This document shows positions 24,467 through 34,572 of a stretch of 64,000 nt of DNA, in pieces (position 1 is the stretch's first letter; each line of letters begins with the position of its first letter). Location: positions 40,059,294 through 40,123,293 of the forward strand of contig NC_092054.1 of assembly GCF_003086295.3 (NCBI RefSeq), written 5' to 3'. The DNA comes from Arachis hypogaea (taxonomy: Eukaryota; Streptophyta; Magnoliopsida; Fabales; Fabaceae). A model generated the notes under the pieces. It was given only the letters and a program-made list of their open reading frames with translations. It was not told the origin of the DNA and searched no databases. The position numbers and the translations under genes were made by a program.

Positions 24467-24850
24467 GGGCAAAAAACCATATTAAGCCACATGCAGAAAT
24501 GTGTAACCAAAATACGCCAAACAGAAATTTGTTTCAGCAATAAGCCAAGCGGCATATTTATATAAATCGAACCACCTAGGTTCGAACTCTATTAGCAAGT
24601 AATTCGAACCATTTCGGTTCGAACTACTACTGGAAAAATGTATATAATTCGAACCGGTTATGTTCGAACCAGGAGAGCATGTAATTCGAACCGGTTGAGT
24701 TCGAATTATGTGGAGAGTAGTTTAGTGTAATAATTTGAACCAGGTTGGTTCGAATTATGGGGAGAGAGGTTGAGTGTAGTAATTCAAACCAGGCTGGTTC
24801 GAATTACATGTATCATGATTCGAACCAGGTTAGTTCAAATTAGTAGGACT
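24467..24850 (+). repeat. Left TIR and palindrome array of the MULE
   Basis: After about 85 bases of terminal repeat come about seven imperfect palindromes of the form TTCGAACC-(about 6 bases)-GGTTCGAA, at roughly 24568, 24600, 24645, 24680, 24730, 24780 and 24818. Spacing is about 35-50 bases. These are plausible transposase binding sites (inference). Confidence 0.85.
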
Positions 24851-24857
24851 CAGAGCT

Positions 24858-24866
24858 CTATATAAA
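24858..24866 (+). promoter_or_regulatory. TATA box of the MULE transposase
   Basis: CTATATAAA lies about 40 bases upstream of the ATG at 24905 and directly after the palindrome array, which implies a very short leader. Confidence 0.6.
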
Positions 24867-24904
24867 CGCTGTAAACGTGATTTGCTCTCATTAGAGGGTG
24901 TAAG

Positions 24905-27532
24905 ATGGCTAGTGAGGAGGAGAGTTTTGCTGTTTTGGTACACCACAGAGGATCCATCAAGAGGAAAACTCGGTCCGGAGTGAAGTTCACAGATAAGAAT
25001 CCTCTCTATATTGTGGTGAATCGAACGACAAGCTATGATGACCTGGTTAGATCTGTGCTGATGAAACTTGGCCTGGAAGGTGCGAAGCGGATTAAGAAGT
25101 TTTTCTATCGCATTCCAGTCACGATCCTGCACGATACGGTGAAGTATGATTGTCTCACGATTGGTAGTGATGAGGACCTCCAAGTCATGTTTCTTTGTCG
25201 GAGGCAGTTTCCGGAGGTCCGCACACCAGAGTTGCTGGCAAAGCTGGTTGATGTGGTATCCAGCTCAGGGGGTTCGAACCGGAATACCACCAATGTAGCC
25301 ACGGCAGCTGGCTCCAGTTCCATGGCTGCTGTGGCTTCTTCCTCCGTCCCAGTTTACGAGCCAGCGGCACAACTTGTCGCCTCCCCGACATTTGCTGTTG
25401 ATTTGAATGACGGCGTCCGCGACGAGGTAGGATCCTTTGATGTTCTGCCAAACGCTTTACACGGCGTTCCACCGGTTGGCGTCGGAGACGGAGAATTGGG
25501 TGATCCTAATGAGGACGACGTTGAGCCGGAAACAATTGAGGATGATAGCGGGGACGAGGTTGTAGCGGCTGGGCCTGCATTGGCTGGCGGTGGTTCTAGC
25601 TCTGGCACACAGCAGTATCCACCATATTTTTCTTCGCTGGACCTGGACGCCATGACGCATGAGGGTGCGTTAGGGCACGCTGTTGGATTCGGAGCTAGAG
25701 ATGCGGAAGGGAATGCTGGTCTCACAGAGTTCCAGGTTGGTCAGCAATTCCAGGATAAAGATGAGGCCCTGTTAAGTGTGAAGACTTACAGCATCCGGCG
25801 AGGGGTACAGTACAAGGTGGTGGAGTCCGATCACCGCCGGTATGTGGGCAAGTGTTCCGAGTTCGGGAATGGGTGCACATGGTTGATTCGACTGAGTCTC
25901 CGGAAGCGCAAGGGCATTTGGGAGGTCAAACGGTACAATGGCCCTCACACTTGCCTGGCCACATCCATATCAAGCGATCACAGAAGTTTGGATCATTCTG
26001 TGATTTCGGCGTTCATTATGCCAATGGTTAGGGCTGACGCATCGGTTAGCATCAAGGTGCTCCTGAACGCCACGGCAGCGCATTTTGGTTTTAGGCCGAC
26101 TTACAGGAGGGTATGGATGGCGAAGCAGAAGGCCGTTGGCCTCATCTACGGTGACTGGGATGAGTCATACAGCGAGATACCTAGGTGGGTGTTGGGTGTC
26201 CAGCTGACGATGCCTGGTACTGTTGCGGTCCTCAGGACGAGCCCGGTTCGAGTTGGAGGACAGGTGGACGAGTCTCAAGCTTATTTCCACAGACTTTTCT
26301 GGACTTTCCCTCCGTGCATCGAGGCATTCCGGCATTGCAAGCCGCTAGTCAGCATTGACGGCACACATCTATATGGTAAGTATGGGGGAACGTTGCTCAT
26401 TGCGATTGCACAGGACGGGAACTCCAACATTCTACCTGTCGCATTCGCACTAGTAGAGGGTGAGAATGCGGAGTCCTGGACATTCTTTCTCTCGCACCTT
26501 CGGCAGCACGTGACCCCGCAGCCCGGTCTGCTGGTTATATCGGATAGGCACAACGGCATCAAGTCTGCGCTTGAGGCCCCGGACGGAGGTTGGTTACCGC
26601 CATCTGCGTACCGTGCATTCTGCATACGACATGTAGCGGCTAATTTCGCCCTTACCTTCAAGGGCAAAGACGCTAGGAGGCTTCTCGTGAATGCAGCGTA
26701 CGCGAAGACTGAGGTTGAGTTTGATTACTGGTTTGATATACTGCGGTCTGAAAACCCGGCGATGTGTGAGTGGGCGAACCGTAATGATTACTCCTTGTGG
26801 ACGCAGCATCACGATGAGGGGAGGAGATTCGGTCACATGACAACGAATATCTCCGAGTGTGTGAACTCAATCCTCAAGGGTGTAAGAAATCTTCCTGTAG
26901 CATCCCTGGTGAAGGCAACATATGGTAGGCTGGCCGAACTCTTTGTTCGCAAGGGGCGAGAGGCTGAGGCCCAGGTGGGCACCGGACAGCAGTTCAGTCA
27001 GCATTTGGTGAAGTGTATTGAGGCCAACTTGAAGACGGCCAGGTGCTTCACGGTGACGTTGTATGACCGTGATAACTCCGAGTTCACCGTAGCGGAGACC
27101 ACTCCGACTGGTACTTTCTCATTGGGTACTTACCGAGTATCGCTTGCCTCCCAGACATGTGACTGTGGGTACTTTCAGGCGCTTCATTTCCCGTGTCAGC
27201 ACGCACTTGCATGCTGTGCCTACGCACGTGTCAGCTGGAGCTCCTATGTTCATAGCGTCTATCAGATTACCTCGGTGTTCAATGTCTATTGGATGGGATT
27301 CACACCTCCAATCCCGGAGGGCTTCTGGCCACCTTACGATGGGCCCACCGTGATTCCGGACCCAAACAGAAGGCGTGCGAGAGAGGGGAGGCCTAGATCA
27401 ACAAGGATACGGACAAATATGGATGAGGCAGATCCGAACAGGCCAAAACGGTGTGGCCTTTGTCGCCAACCCGGACACACTAGACGTTGCTGCCCACAGG
27501 TAGTAGGATCGTCTCAGACAGGGCGAAATTAG
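24905..27532 (+). CDS. MULE transposase (MURA type), intact 875 residues
   Basis: An uninterrupted frame from an ATG that follows a TATA box. Domains in order: N-terminal PB1-like region common in plant MULE transposases (about 8-110); acidic low-complexity linker (about 150-235); MuDR DNA-binding region (about 270-345, FQVGQQFQDKDEALLSVKTY and a CTWLIRLSLRK segment); DDE catalytic core with Asp485 (SIDGTHLYGKYGG), Asp547 (VISDRHNGI) and Glu651 (TTNISECVNS); SWIM zinc finger (CDCG at 752 through CQHALACC); C-terminal CCHC knuckle at 850 (CGLCRQPGHTRRCC). It would bind the terminal repeats and catalyse excision and reinsertion in the nucleus. All key residues are present and no stop or frameshift is seen, so it may be active. 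Its 3' end faces the PMD gene, about 350 bases away. Confidence 0.95.
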   Translation: MASEEESFAVLVHHRGSIKRKTRSGVKFTDKNPLYIVVNRTTSYDDLVRSVLMKLGLEGAKRIKKFFYRIPVTILHDTVKYDCLTIGSDEDLQVMFLCRRQFPEVRTPELLAKLVDVVSSSGGSNRNTTNVATAAGSSSMAAVASSSVPVYEPAAQLVASPTFAVDLNDGVRDEVGSFDVLPNALHGVPPVGVGDGELGDPNEDDVEPETIEDDSGDEVVAAGPALAGGGSSSGTQQYPPYFSSLDLDAMTHEGALGHAVGFGARDAEGNAGLTEFQVGQQFQDKDEALLSVKTYSIRRGVQYKVVESDHRRYVGKCSEFGNGCTWLIRLSLRKRKGIWEVKRYNGPHTCLATSISSDHRSLDHSVISAFIMPMVRADASVSIKVLLNATAAHFGFRPTYRRVWMAKQKAVGLIYGDWDESYSEIPRWVLGVQLTMPGTVAVLRTSPVRVGGQVDESQAYFHRLFWTFPPCIEAFRHCKPLVSIDGTHLYGKYGGTLLIAIAQDGNSNILPVAFALVEGENAESWTFFLSHLRQHVTPQPGLLVISDRHNGIKSALEAPDGGWLPPSAYRAFCIRHVAANFALTFKGKDARRLLVNAAYAKTEVEFDYWFDILRSENPAMCEWANRNDYSLWTQHHDEGRRFGHMTTNISECVNSILKGVRNLPVASLVKATYGRLAELFVRKGREAEAQVGTGQQFSQHLVKCIEANLKTARCFTVTLYDRDNSEFTVAETTPTGTFSLGTYRVSLASQTCDCGYFQALHFPCQHALACCAYARVSWSSYVHSVYQITSVFNVYWMGFTPPIPEGFWPPYDGPTVIPDPNRRRAREGRPRSTRIRTNMDEADPNRPKRCGLCRQPGHTRRCCPQVVGSSQTGRN

Positions 27533-27881
27533 CTTCCATGATGTTATTGTTAGTGTTATTTACATTTAAGTTGTCTTGTTAGATGCATTGCTTGACCACG
27601 TATGTAACTTGTTGAGATTAATGCATTGTACTTTGGCTGTTGCGAGTAGTAATGAATATGTTGTCTTTCATTACAAGTACTGCTACAGGAGTCGTTGATC
27701 CTCATTTTAATAACTAAACGAAATCATTATACCTTGTCATGTTTCATTTAATACAAATACTCAACGTCCCCGAACACAAGTTACGAACAACATACATAAA
27801 CAGAGCACTACATAACAAGAAAAGTACGCCTAACTATCATACATGACTGAAATAGAGGAAACAAAATACATAAAATGTGAC

Positions 27882-30835
27882 TCATCTAAACAGATGCGAA
27901 CCAGTACCACAGCGACGTGCTACCCGTGCCCTCTGACCTCGACGGACAAGCGGCTCCTCATCCTCTATCTCATCCTCCTCCTCCTGCGGAGCAGGCTGTA
28001 CTGGTGGCGCAACACGCAACGGTGCTGCCGACGGTCCTGCGACAGACTCTGATGCAGCGGTGAAGGCGGATGTAGGGGTACCTCCAAGACGAAACTGCTG
28101 ACCAGCGGATGAGGATGGAGGCTCGTTCAGATCAACATCTAAGGGGGGCTGGATCCCTGAGGTCTGGCCACCTCTGCGGGGGGTCACGTCACCCTGCATG
28201 ATGGCAGTGATCTCATCTAGGAAGCGTGGACTCCCGAAGTCCCAAACAAGCGAGTCTGACCCAACAAAGTCTGCCCACTGTGATCCCGATATGCGCCAAG
28301 GTGTACCACCCTGCTCAGCCTGATCATCCGCTGGCACACCAACGAAGTAATCTCCAAGAGGGCCCGATCCAGGTCTAGCGTCACCAGTGTCAGCCCCGTC
28401 ACCGAGCCCTGTGCCATACCACTCACCTCCATGACCGCCATCGTGTGTGCTAGTACCTCCATCGTGTGTGCCTCCTCCAACGTGGCCAGGCTGGTCGTCA
28501 TCATCGTCCCCATGGTCAGCACCCCTCCTCACCCTATGTCCCGGGACTCGTCGTTCGCCTCTAGGGGGACTGGCGTCGTCATCATCATCTGTAGCATGAT
28601 CCGGCCACCTCCACTGACGCTGGCTCCTCCGTGTCCCTACACCCATCCTCCTCTCAACCCTGCGCTTGTCAGGCACGTCATCCGGAGAATCCATGTCAGG
28701 CACTCGCCCCGGACCCCGCTGTGAGGCCTCAACTGGTATAGGAACTGATCTCGGATCCCCCAGCTGAGTGTCCGCGGCCAAGAACCTCTTCCCATGCTGA
28801 CTCCACCACTGAAGGAACTCATGAGACGGTCCGGGGTCGGCAACAACGTCGAACCTCAATACACTGTCCTGACGAGCGTCCCAGTATGCATGCCACTTCC
28901 GCATGGAAGAGGGGAACCATCGATCGCCGCCTCTCCCGTCCTTGGACATCAGAAAGTCGATGTTCAAGGCGGGACGCGGAGGGGCCTGTACCCCTCCAAA
29001 CTGAGGAAGAACACGATCTATCTGATGCCACTCTATGACAGCAAAGTAGATCAGCGCGGTCACAGAGCGCCACACCGCCATGTGCCGAGGCTCCAGAACC
29101 TCCGGATGCAACACCTGAAGTACGTCGGGGCTACTGTACGGCATCCATATAAACTGCAGAACGAACCCACCCTTATCAGGGCAACTGTACGACCCAAGTG
29201 TAAAATATTTAACTTAAAAAGCATCACTTATTAATTAGCATACTAACCTCCCTGGACTGTAACCGGTCTATCCTAAGCCTCCACATCTGCACTCTCGGAC
29301 CCTTCTCGTTACCGGAAGGGTTGTAACCTGCCCATCTGCACCATACACATGAGTTACATATACTAATATCTGTGTTTACATTATGCAATAGAGTATTAAC
29401 ATACACGCAGATCTGTAAGTCATATTGAAAAAGAATAGGCCCAGTATAGTACCTCGACGCCAACGGCCAGCTGAATGTCTCATATCCTGCAGGCCTAAAC
29501 TGAGGAAACCGCCAAAAGATCCAAGACTGCAGTAGCTGAAGCGGGCCAGCTAACTTCACAACATGTCTGTTTGCCACTCTGCACATGCACCGGTACAACC
29601 AGGCCAGTGCTGCCGAACCCCAGCTGTACGTACCCAGCTCCTCCAGCCTCGCTACATACGGAAGCCATCTAATATGAATCCGGTTGCCAGACTTGTCCGC
29701 AAACAACTGCGTGCCCAGCAACATCATGATGTACGCACGGACATATCGGCGAACAGTGTCATCATCTGCATCCTCAGGGCACTCACCAAAGGTCTCCTGA
29801 AACCAGCTGCAGTTCACTGCGTACTTCTGAACCTGACTGGGAGGAGGTATAACTCCTAGCAACTCCTGGAACCAGACCCAGGGTGGACGGCCGCCATCGA
29901 TGTATATATGGAACTCTGACAGGCACCCGCTCACGTAACGGCCATCCACTGGCAAACCCAGCTGGTATGCCACGTCCTGGAGTGTGATCGTGCACTCTCC
30001 GAACGGCATGTGAAACGTGTGCGTCTCGGGACACCATCTCTCCACGAATGCACTGACGAGCGCCTCGTCTAGCCGGAACCACCGGTCGTTCAGCCTTGCA
30101 AGATGGTATAGCCCTGCCATCTGCAAGTATGGAACGTATCTGTCATCAAGACGCATGCCCTGCTGCCGCCTCATGCTCCTAATGCATCGCTGGGGCTACG
30201 CATGAAAAGAACCGCATACTGAGATATATAACTACACAGGTTTTACAGTAAACCGGTTCACATAAACCGGTTTACATTAACCATTTTGCTAAATTAAACA
30301 GCATAACATTACATGAAAGATAACTAACTGGAAAACAAACCCTAAACCACACAACTAAACCGCTAGCATATACCACAATTAACGAGATCCATTAACAAGA
30401 AACAAATTAAATAAACCGGCTTACTTAAACCACCTAGCATGAAACAACTACCCTAAACCACATAAAAAAACCGCTTGCAAAAACCACTAACAAAAACCAC
30501 TAACATAAACCACCAACATAAACCACTACCAAAAACCACTGACTTAAACCACTAACAAAAACCACTACCCTAAACCACCACCCTAAACCACTAACATAAA
30601 CCACTAACTTATACCGCTAGCTTAAACCACTATCATAAACCACCTACATAATCCCCTCACCTAAACCACCTACATAAACCACTAACATAAACTTCCGTCT
30701 AACCAAGATGCAAAACCACTAAGGCACAACTAACGCTTGAATCAAAAATATTTCCGTACTAATCTCGTCGTTGATGACCCCGGCTATATGAGCGACTCCG
30801 TCCAACCGATATAACCGTGCCGGATCGTCCCCCAT
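27882..30835 (-). CDS. Plant mobile domain (PMD, MAIN/MAIL1-like) gene carried by the MULE
   Basis: Spliced gene, convergent with the transposase. Exons on the minus strand: 30835-about 30764 (MGDDPARLYRLDGVAHIAGV), 30195-29453, 29335-29248 and 29153-27882; the last three junctions have GT/AG and consistent phase. The core reads RRQQGMRLDDRYVPYLQMAG, FVERWCPETHTFHMPFGECT and DVAYQLGLPVDGRYVSG, the signature of the PMD (aminotransferase-like) domain of Arabidopsis MAIN/MAIL1 and of proteins often named 'phosphatase 7 long form homolog'. The C-terminal third is low-complexity and Asp/Gly/His-rich, ending with an acidic stretch and a basic tail. Total about 725 residues. Genomic PMD proteins act in silencing and gene expression; the role in transposons is unknown. 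The donor of exon 1 looks damaged (see findings), so normal expression is uncertain. Confidence 0.85.
30205..30759 (-). repeat. PMD gene first intron with AACCACTAACATAAA repeats
   Basis: From about 30415 to 30700 the plus strand repeats short units such as AAACCACTAACATAAACCAC with variants (CTAACAAAAACC, CTACCCTAAACC), period about 10-15 bases. By the gene model this is the first intron. It has no open frame and no other recognised signal. Confidence 0.7.
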
Positions 30836-30919
30836 CAGCAGAGTAGTCCGTTCAGGTCTTCCTCTGAGAGAATCTGGGTCGTTTTCTCTGAGATTTTGTG
30901 GGGTAGAGGGGAGGGATAA

Positions 30920-31303
30920 TGGTTCGAATGAGGGTGATTCGAACTCCTTATATAGTCGAATCACACCTAATTCGAACCAGCCTGGTTCGAATTATGAAGG
31001 AGTGCACTAGGAGTAATTCGAACCAGCATGGTTCAAATTACATGAAATCGAGTTCAAAGCATAATTCGAACCACCCTTGTTCGAATTATGTATGAGAGAA
31101 GTTCGAACCTTTGTGGTTCGAATTATTCAAAAACGGTGAACCCTAAATCGAACCATGTTGGTTCGAATTATGAAGGAGTGCAATTCGAACCAGCTTGGTT
31201 CGAATTATATTAAAATACAGTTTGGCTCATTGCTGAAACGAAATTGGATTTGGCGCATTTTGGTTACATGGTTCTTGCTTTGGCTCAATATGGTTTTTTG
31301 CCC
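30920..31303 (-). repeat. Right TIR and palindrome array of the MULE
   Basis: The mirror of the left end: about six to seven TTCGAACC...GGTTCGAA palindromes (about 30922, 30970, 31015, 31060, 31102, 31147, 31184) followed by the terminal repeat ending at 31303. Number and spacing are close to those of the left array. Confidence 0.85.
30948..30954 (-). promoter_or_regulatory. TATA box of the PMD gene
   Basis: CTATATAAGG on the minus strand, about 115 bases upstream of the ATG at 30835 and inside the palindrome array. It parallels the transposase promoter at the other end. Confidence 0.55.
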
Positions 31304-31906
31304 AAATTATTTATATTAGAAAAATTATTTATAGAAAATACTAAAAAGAAATAAGAAAGAAAAAGGAACGGAGCAATGAAAGGGATTTCATTATTTACAA
31401 ATGTTACTCGTATCATTTAGAAAGAAAAAAATTAATTTTTAGAATAAAAAAATTCAATTTAAAAAAAGGTTAAAAATTTGGATTTTTGTATGTAAAACAA
31501 TTAATTTGTGTAAAAACCGATTTTTAATTGTAAAAACCAATTTTTTGGTATAAAAACTAGTTTTTGGTGAAAAATCGGTTTTTTAGTGAAAAATCAGTTT
31601 TTTGATGTAAAAACTGGTTTTTTATATAAAAACTGGTTATTTTTTTAAAATCGGTTTTTATTTTAATAACCGGTTGAAAACCGGTTTTAAATTTTACTAA
31701 CCAGTTAATAACTAGTTTTATAATGTAAAACCAATTTGGTTAATAACTAAGACTATATTTTTGGTTAACCAAAAAATTAGTTTGGTTTTTGGATTAACCA
31801 AACCATGAACACTCCTAATTACTTGCCCCCCTTGAGTCCGTCCCTTATGTATACTGAAAATGAGGGCTTCATCATCTCTCACTAATAAGATTGCAAATAT
31901 AATTAA
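31304..31906. repeat. AT-rich spacer with AAAACCGGTTTT-type repeats
   Basis: No gene. From about 31490 to 31750 short units resembling TAAAAACTGGTTTTT and AAAATCGGTTTTT recur. The end near 31800-31815 (ACCAAACCATGAACACTCCTA) resembles the terminus of a hAT-type MITE, but I found no matching left end. Confidence 0.5.
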
Positions 31907-33509
31907 GGGTTAAGTACTGAAATCGTCCCTAAGGTCTGGGGTGAAAACCAAAATCATCCCCGACCTTTTTTTGTTATTAAAATCATCCTCAACGTTACAA
32001 AACGTTATAAAATCATCATTTTTCACTTCAATTTTATTTTTTTACCATATTACCCTTCATTATTAATAAAAATAATTAAAAATAATATTAAAAAATTAAA
32101 ACAACCCCCCTCTCCCCCTCCCCTCCCCCACCACCCACCCTCAACACTCAACCCTCACCCCTCCGTAACTCCCTCACTCCCTCACCCCCTCCCCCACTCA
32201 CCCACCCGTAACCCCCTCAGCCCACTCCCTCACCCCCCACCCCTCAACCCTCACCCCTACCCCTCCTTCACTCCCTCACCCCACTCCCTCATTCACCCTC
32301 CCAGCGGCATTTCTCGGCGGCAGAGGCGCGGCGGTGGCTAAGCACGGATTTCCCCTCTCTCTCCTCTGCTCCCGAGCTCTCTCTCTCTCTCTCTCCTCAG
32401 ATCTTGCTTCCTCTCTTTCTCCTCTGGCTCTCTCTTCCTCCAGCGACCACCACGGCCACGGCGCACTCAACGGCGGCAGCAGTTCGGCGATGGCCTAACA
32501 ACGACGACGACGAATCCCTTGCAGCAACAGACACGGCGCACTCAACGGTGGCAGCAGTTCGGCGATGGCCCAACAACGACGACGACGAATCCCTTGCAGC
32601 AACAGATGCAATAGTGAATAGTTTTGCGGCGGATCTTGGGGGAGGGAAGGGAAGCCGGCGCTGCTTCTTCTTCTGTGATTGACTGCCTCTCCTTCTCCTT
32701 CTATGTTTAGCTTCTTCCCCTCCTCTTTACGATGCTCGGCTTCGGTGTTCGACATGCTGAGATTTAAGAACATGAACATCATTTTTTTAATTCTTTTTAA
32801 TTTCTGTGGTTGTTGATTTTGGATTTGAAGTGCAATTGATGATTGTTGAACTGTTGTCAAATTTAAATTTGTTAGTGATTTATTTTGCTGAATTTGTTAT
32901 TGTTCAATTTGCTGGATTTGTTGTTGTTGCTGGTGAAGAAGAGAAAAAGAATTGTTGTTGCTAGATTTAGTTGTTGCTGTTGCTGAAGGAGAAAAGAAGA
33001 CTTGGGGTTTTTTGGGTGGGAGAGGGGAAGGAAGGGGTTAGTTTGCAAAGAGCAGAAGGAATGGGATATCAAGATCCAAGGCCAGTGAGTGTGGCGGAGG
33101 AAGGGGTGGAAGAAGTGAGAGGCGTTAAGGGGTCAAGAATGGAGTTGCTGGTGGCGGAGGAGTAGAGGAAAGAGAGCGCGAGGGAAGGGCGGAGGAGGGT
33201 GGCGGTGTTGAAGTTGAACAAGAAGAGGAAGAAGCTGGGTTTTCTCATTGGGAAGAGACATCGGAGGTGGAGGTGGAGGTGGGGGTGGGGTGGGGGAGGA
33301 GTTTTTTGTTTTTGTTTTTGTTTTTATTTTTTATTTTTTATTTTTTTATTAATAGTTAAGGGTAATTTGGTCAAAAAATAAAATTGAGATAAAAAAAGGA
33401 CGATTTTATAACGTTTTGTAACGTTAGGGATGATTTTAATAACAAAAAAAGGTCGGGGACGATTTTGATTTTCGCCCCCGACCTTAGGGACGATTTCAGT
33501 ACTTAACCC
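31907..33509. mobile_element. Non-autonomous MULE (GGGTTAAGTAC family), copy 1
   Basis: The ends GGGTTAAGTACTGAAATCGT (31907) and its inverted copy ending at 33509 start terminal inverted repeats that can be followed for about 170 bases. The flanks are a perfect 9-base duplication, TATAATTAA (31898-31906 and 33510-33518). No transposase is present. The core is C-rich, then GC-rich with coding-like composition: a 75-base tandem duplication at 32459-32608, a Ser/Thr/Ala-rich frame (32404-32682, plus) and purine-rich sequence around 33050-33300. The core origin is unknown; it could be captured host DNA. Confidence 0.9.
32459..32608 (+). repeat. 75-base tandem duplication in the MULE core
   Basis: Two units starting CGGCGCACTCAACGG at 32459 and 32534, differing at very few bases. 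Each contains CAACGACGACGACGAATCCC. The unit is a multiple of three, so a frame passes through both. Confidence 0.85.
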
Positions 33510-33720
33510 TATAATTAACTATAAACTAAAAGAATAACAAAAATCTTGCATGACCAATGAAAAATTAGATTAATTACTAACAAAATTTACTCATAATAAC
33601 ACATTAACACCTTAAATAATGAACAATAAAAAATTAATATTTTTTTACATTGAAAACTAAACTGATACAAGTAAATATAAAAATTATAAAATTGAGCTAA
33701 GGAGGAATAAAAGAAACTCA

Positions 33721-33835
33721 CATTGGAGAGCCAATCACCATCATCCTTAGAATCGTAGGTAGAAAGAGGGTAACCGTACTTAGACTTGCGATTAGTCTTG
33801 AGAATGTTTGGATTGAAATGCACCACAGCAACCAT
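33721..33835 (-). pseudogene. Possible exon fragment of an unrecognised gene
   Basis: From the ATG at 33835 a short frame reads MVAVVHFNPNILKTNRKSKY followed by GYPLSTYDSKDDGDWLSN, then a consensus-like donor (AAT|GTGAGT) at about 33721. It has ordinary, non-repetitive protein composition, unlike its surroundings. No downstream exon was found. I do not recognise the family. Confidence 0.35.
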
Positions 33836-34572
33836 AAGTACCGCCTTTTTACTACCACATCTTCCCTCGTTAATGGATGAAGATGCATAATTCTAAGCAT
33901 ATTTGGGGATTATGGTTTTTAAAATTGGTTTAAGGACCAAATTGCCATGAAAAAAAAAAGCTCCTCCACGTCTGTTAATCGTTACTTTACCAGCGTATCA
34001 AAATCAAATTCACATCAGTTTTTTGACAGTACATAGTTGATAGAAATTGTTTGAAGGACGATTCTATCTGAATTTCAGAGTGCAACTTCGGAGATAGATA
34101 TAGAGAACTACTAATTTAAGGGACTACTATAAGACTCGAGTATAAATCTAAAAATCAATTTAAAACTTAATTTATAGTAGCATTTCTAACATTATTTGTT
34201 AAGTACCCATCTATGACAAAACTATTTATGTCACATATATACTTTACACATTGCCACCCTTTAATTTATTACCTCTTCATTTTCACTCTACAAGTTCTTA
34301 GTTTCATAACTTTTCTCTCCTAACACTCCACTGCAGAATGTAATTTCTAATTTGTTCCAATTCACTATTTTATATTATCACCTTATTTTCAAAAACTTTT
34401 AAATATCGACTCTTTCACACCACCCATATGATAGCAAAAAAAATAAATCACCCATATTTTTTAAAAAAATTTATGTATTTCTTTATTCATTCAATGTTCA
34501 AACCATGAACTAATATCATTACAACCCACCCAAATATATTCCCCCAACATAATGACAACCACCACAGTTTTT
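33836..34572. other. Intergenic AT-rich sequence
   Basis: Nothing recognisable: no frame of note, no clear terminal repeats, scattered poly-A and poly-T runs. Confidence 0.6.

Larger units (their letters stand above)
24467..31303. mobile_element. Complete Mutator-like element (MULE) with transposase and PMD gene
   Basis: The left end GGGCAAAAAACCATATT (24467) and the right end, read on the opposite strand from 31303, GGGCAAAAAACCATATT, form terminal inverted repeats. By hand about 67 of the first 82 positions agree. Flanks are AAATTTTTT (24458-24466) and AAATTATTT (31304-31312), a 9-base target duplication with one mismatch, the size typical of Mutator. Inside are a transposase (plus strand, 24905-27532) and a convergent spliced gene (minus strand, 30835-27882). 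Both subterminal regions carry arrays of AATTCGAACC palindromes. The element is 6837 bases long with no foreign insertion seen. Confidence 0.9.

Noticed and set aside
23812..24565. Ser/Leu-rich and Glu/Arg-rich frames over the GA tract
   Set aside because: Composition artefacts of GAGA repeats; they overlap in several phases on both strands.
24560..24850. CRISPR-like look of the regularly spaced palindromes
   Set aside because: The repeats are imperfect, lie in mirrored arrays inside transposon ends in a plant genome, and no cas gene is present.
25105..26870. Antisense frames across the transposase
   Set aside because: Shadows of the strongly coding plus strand.
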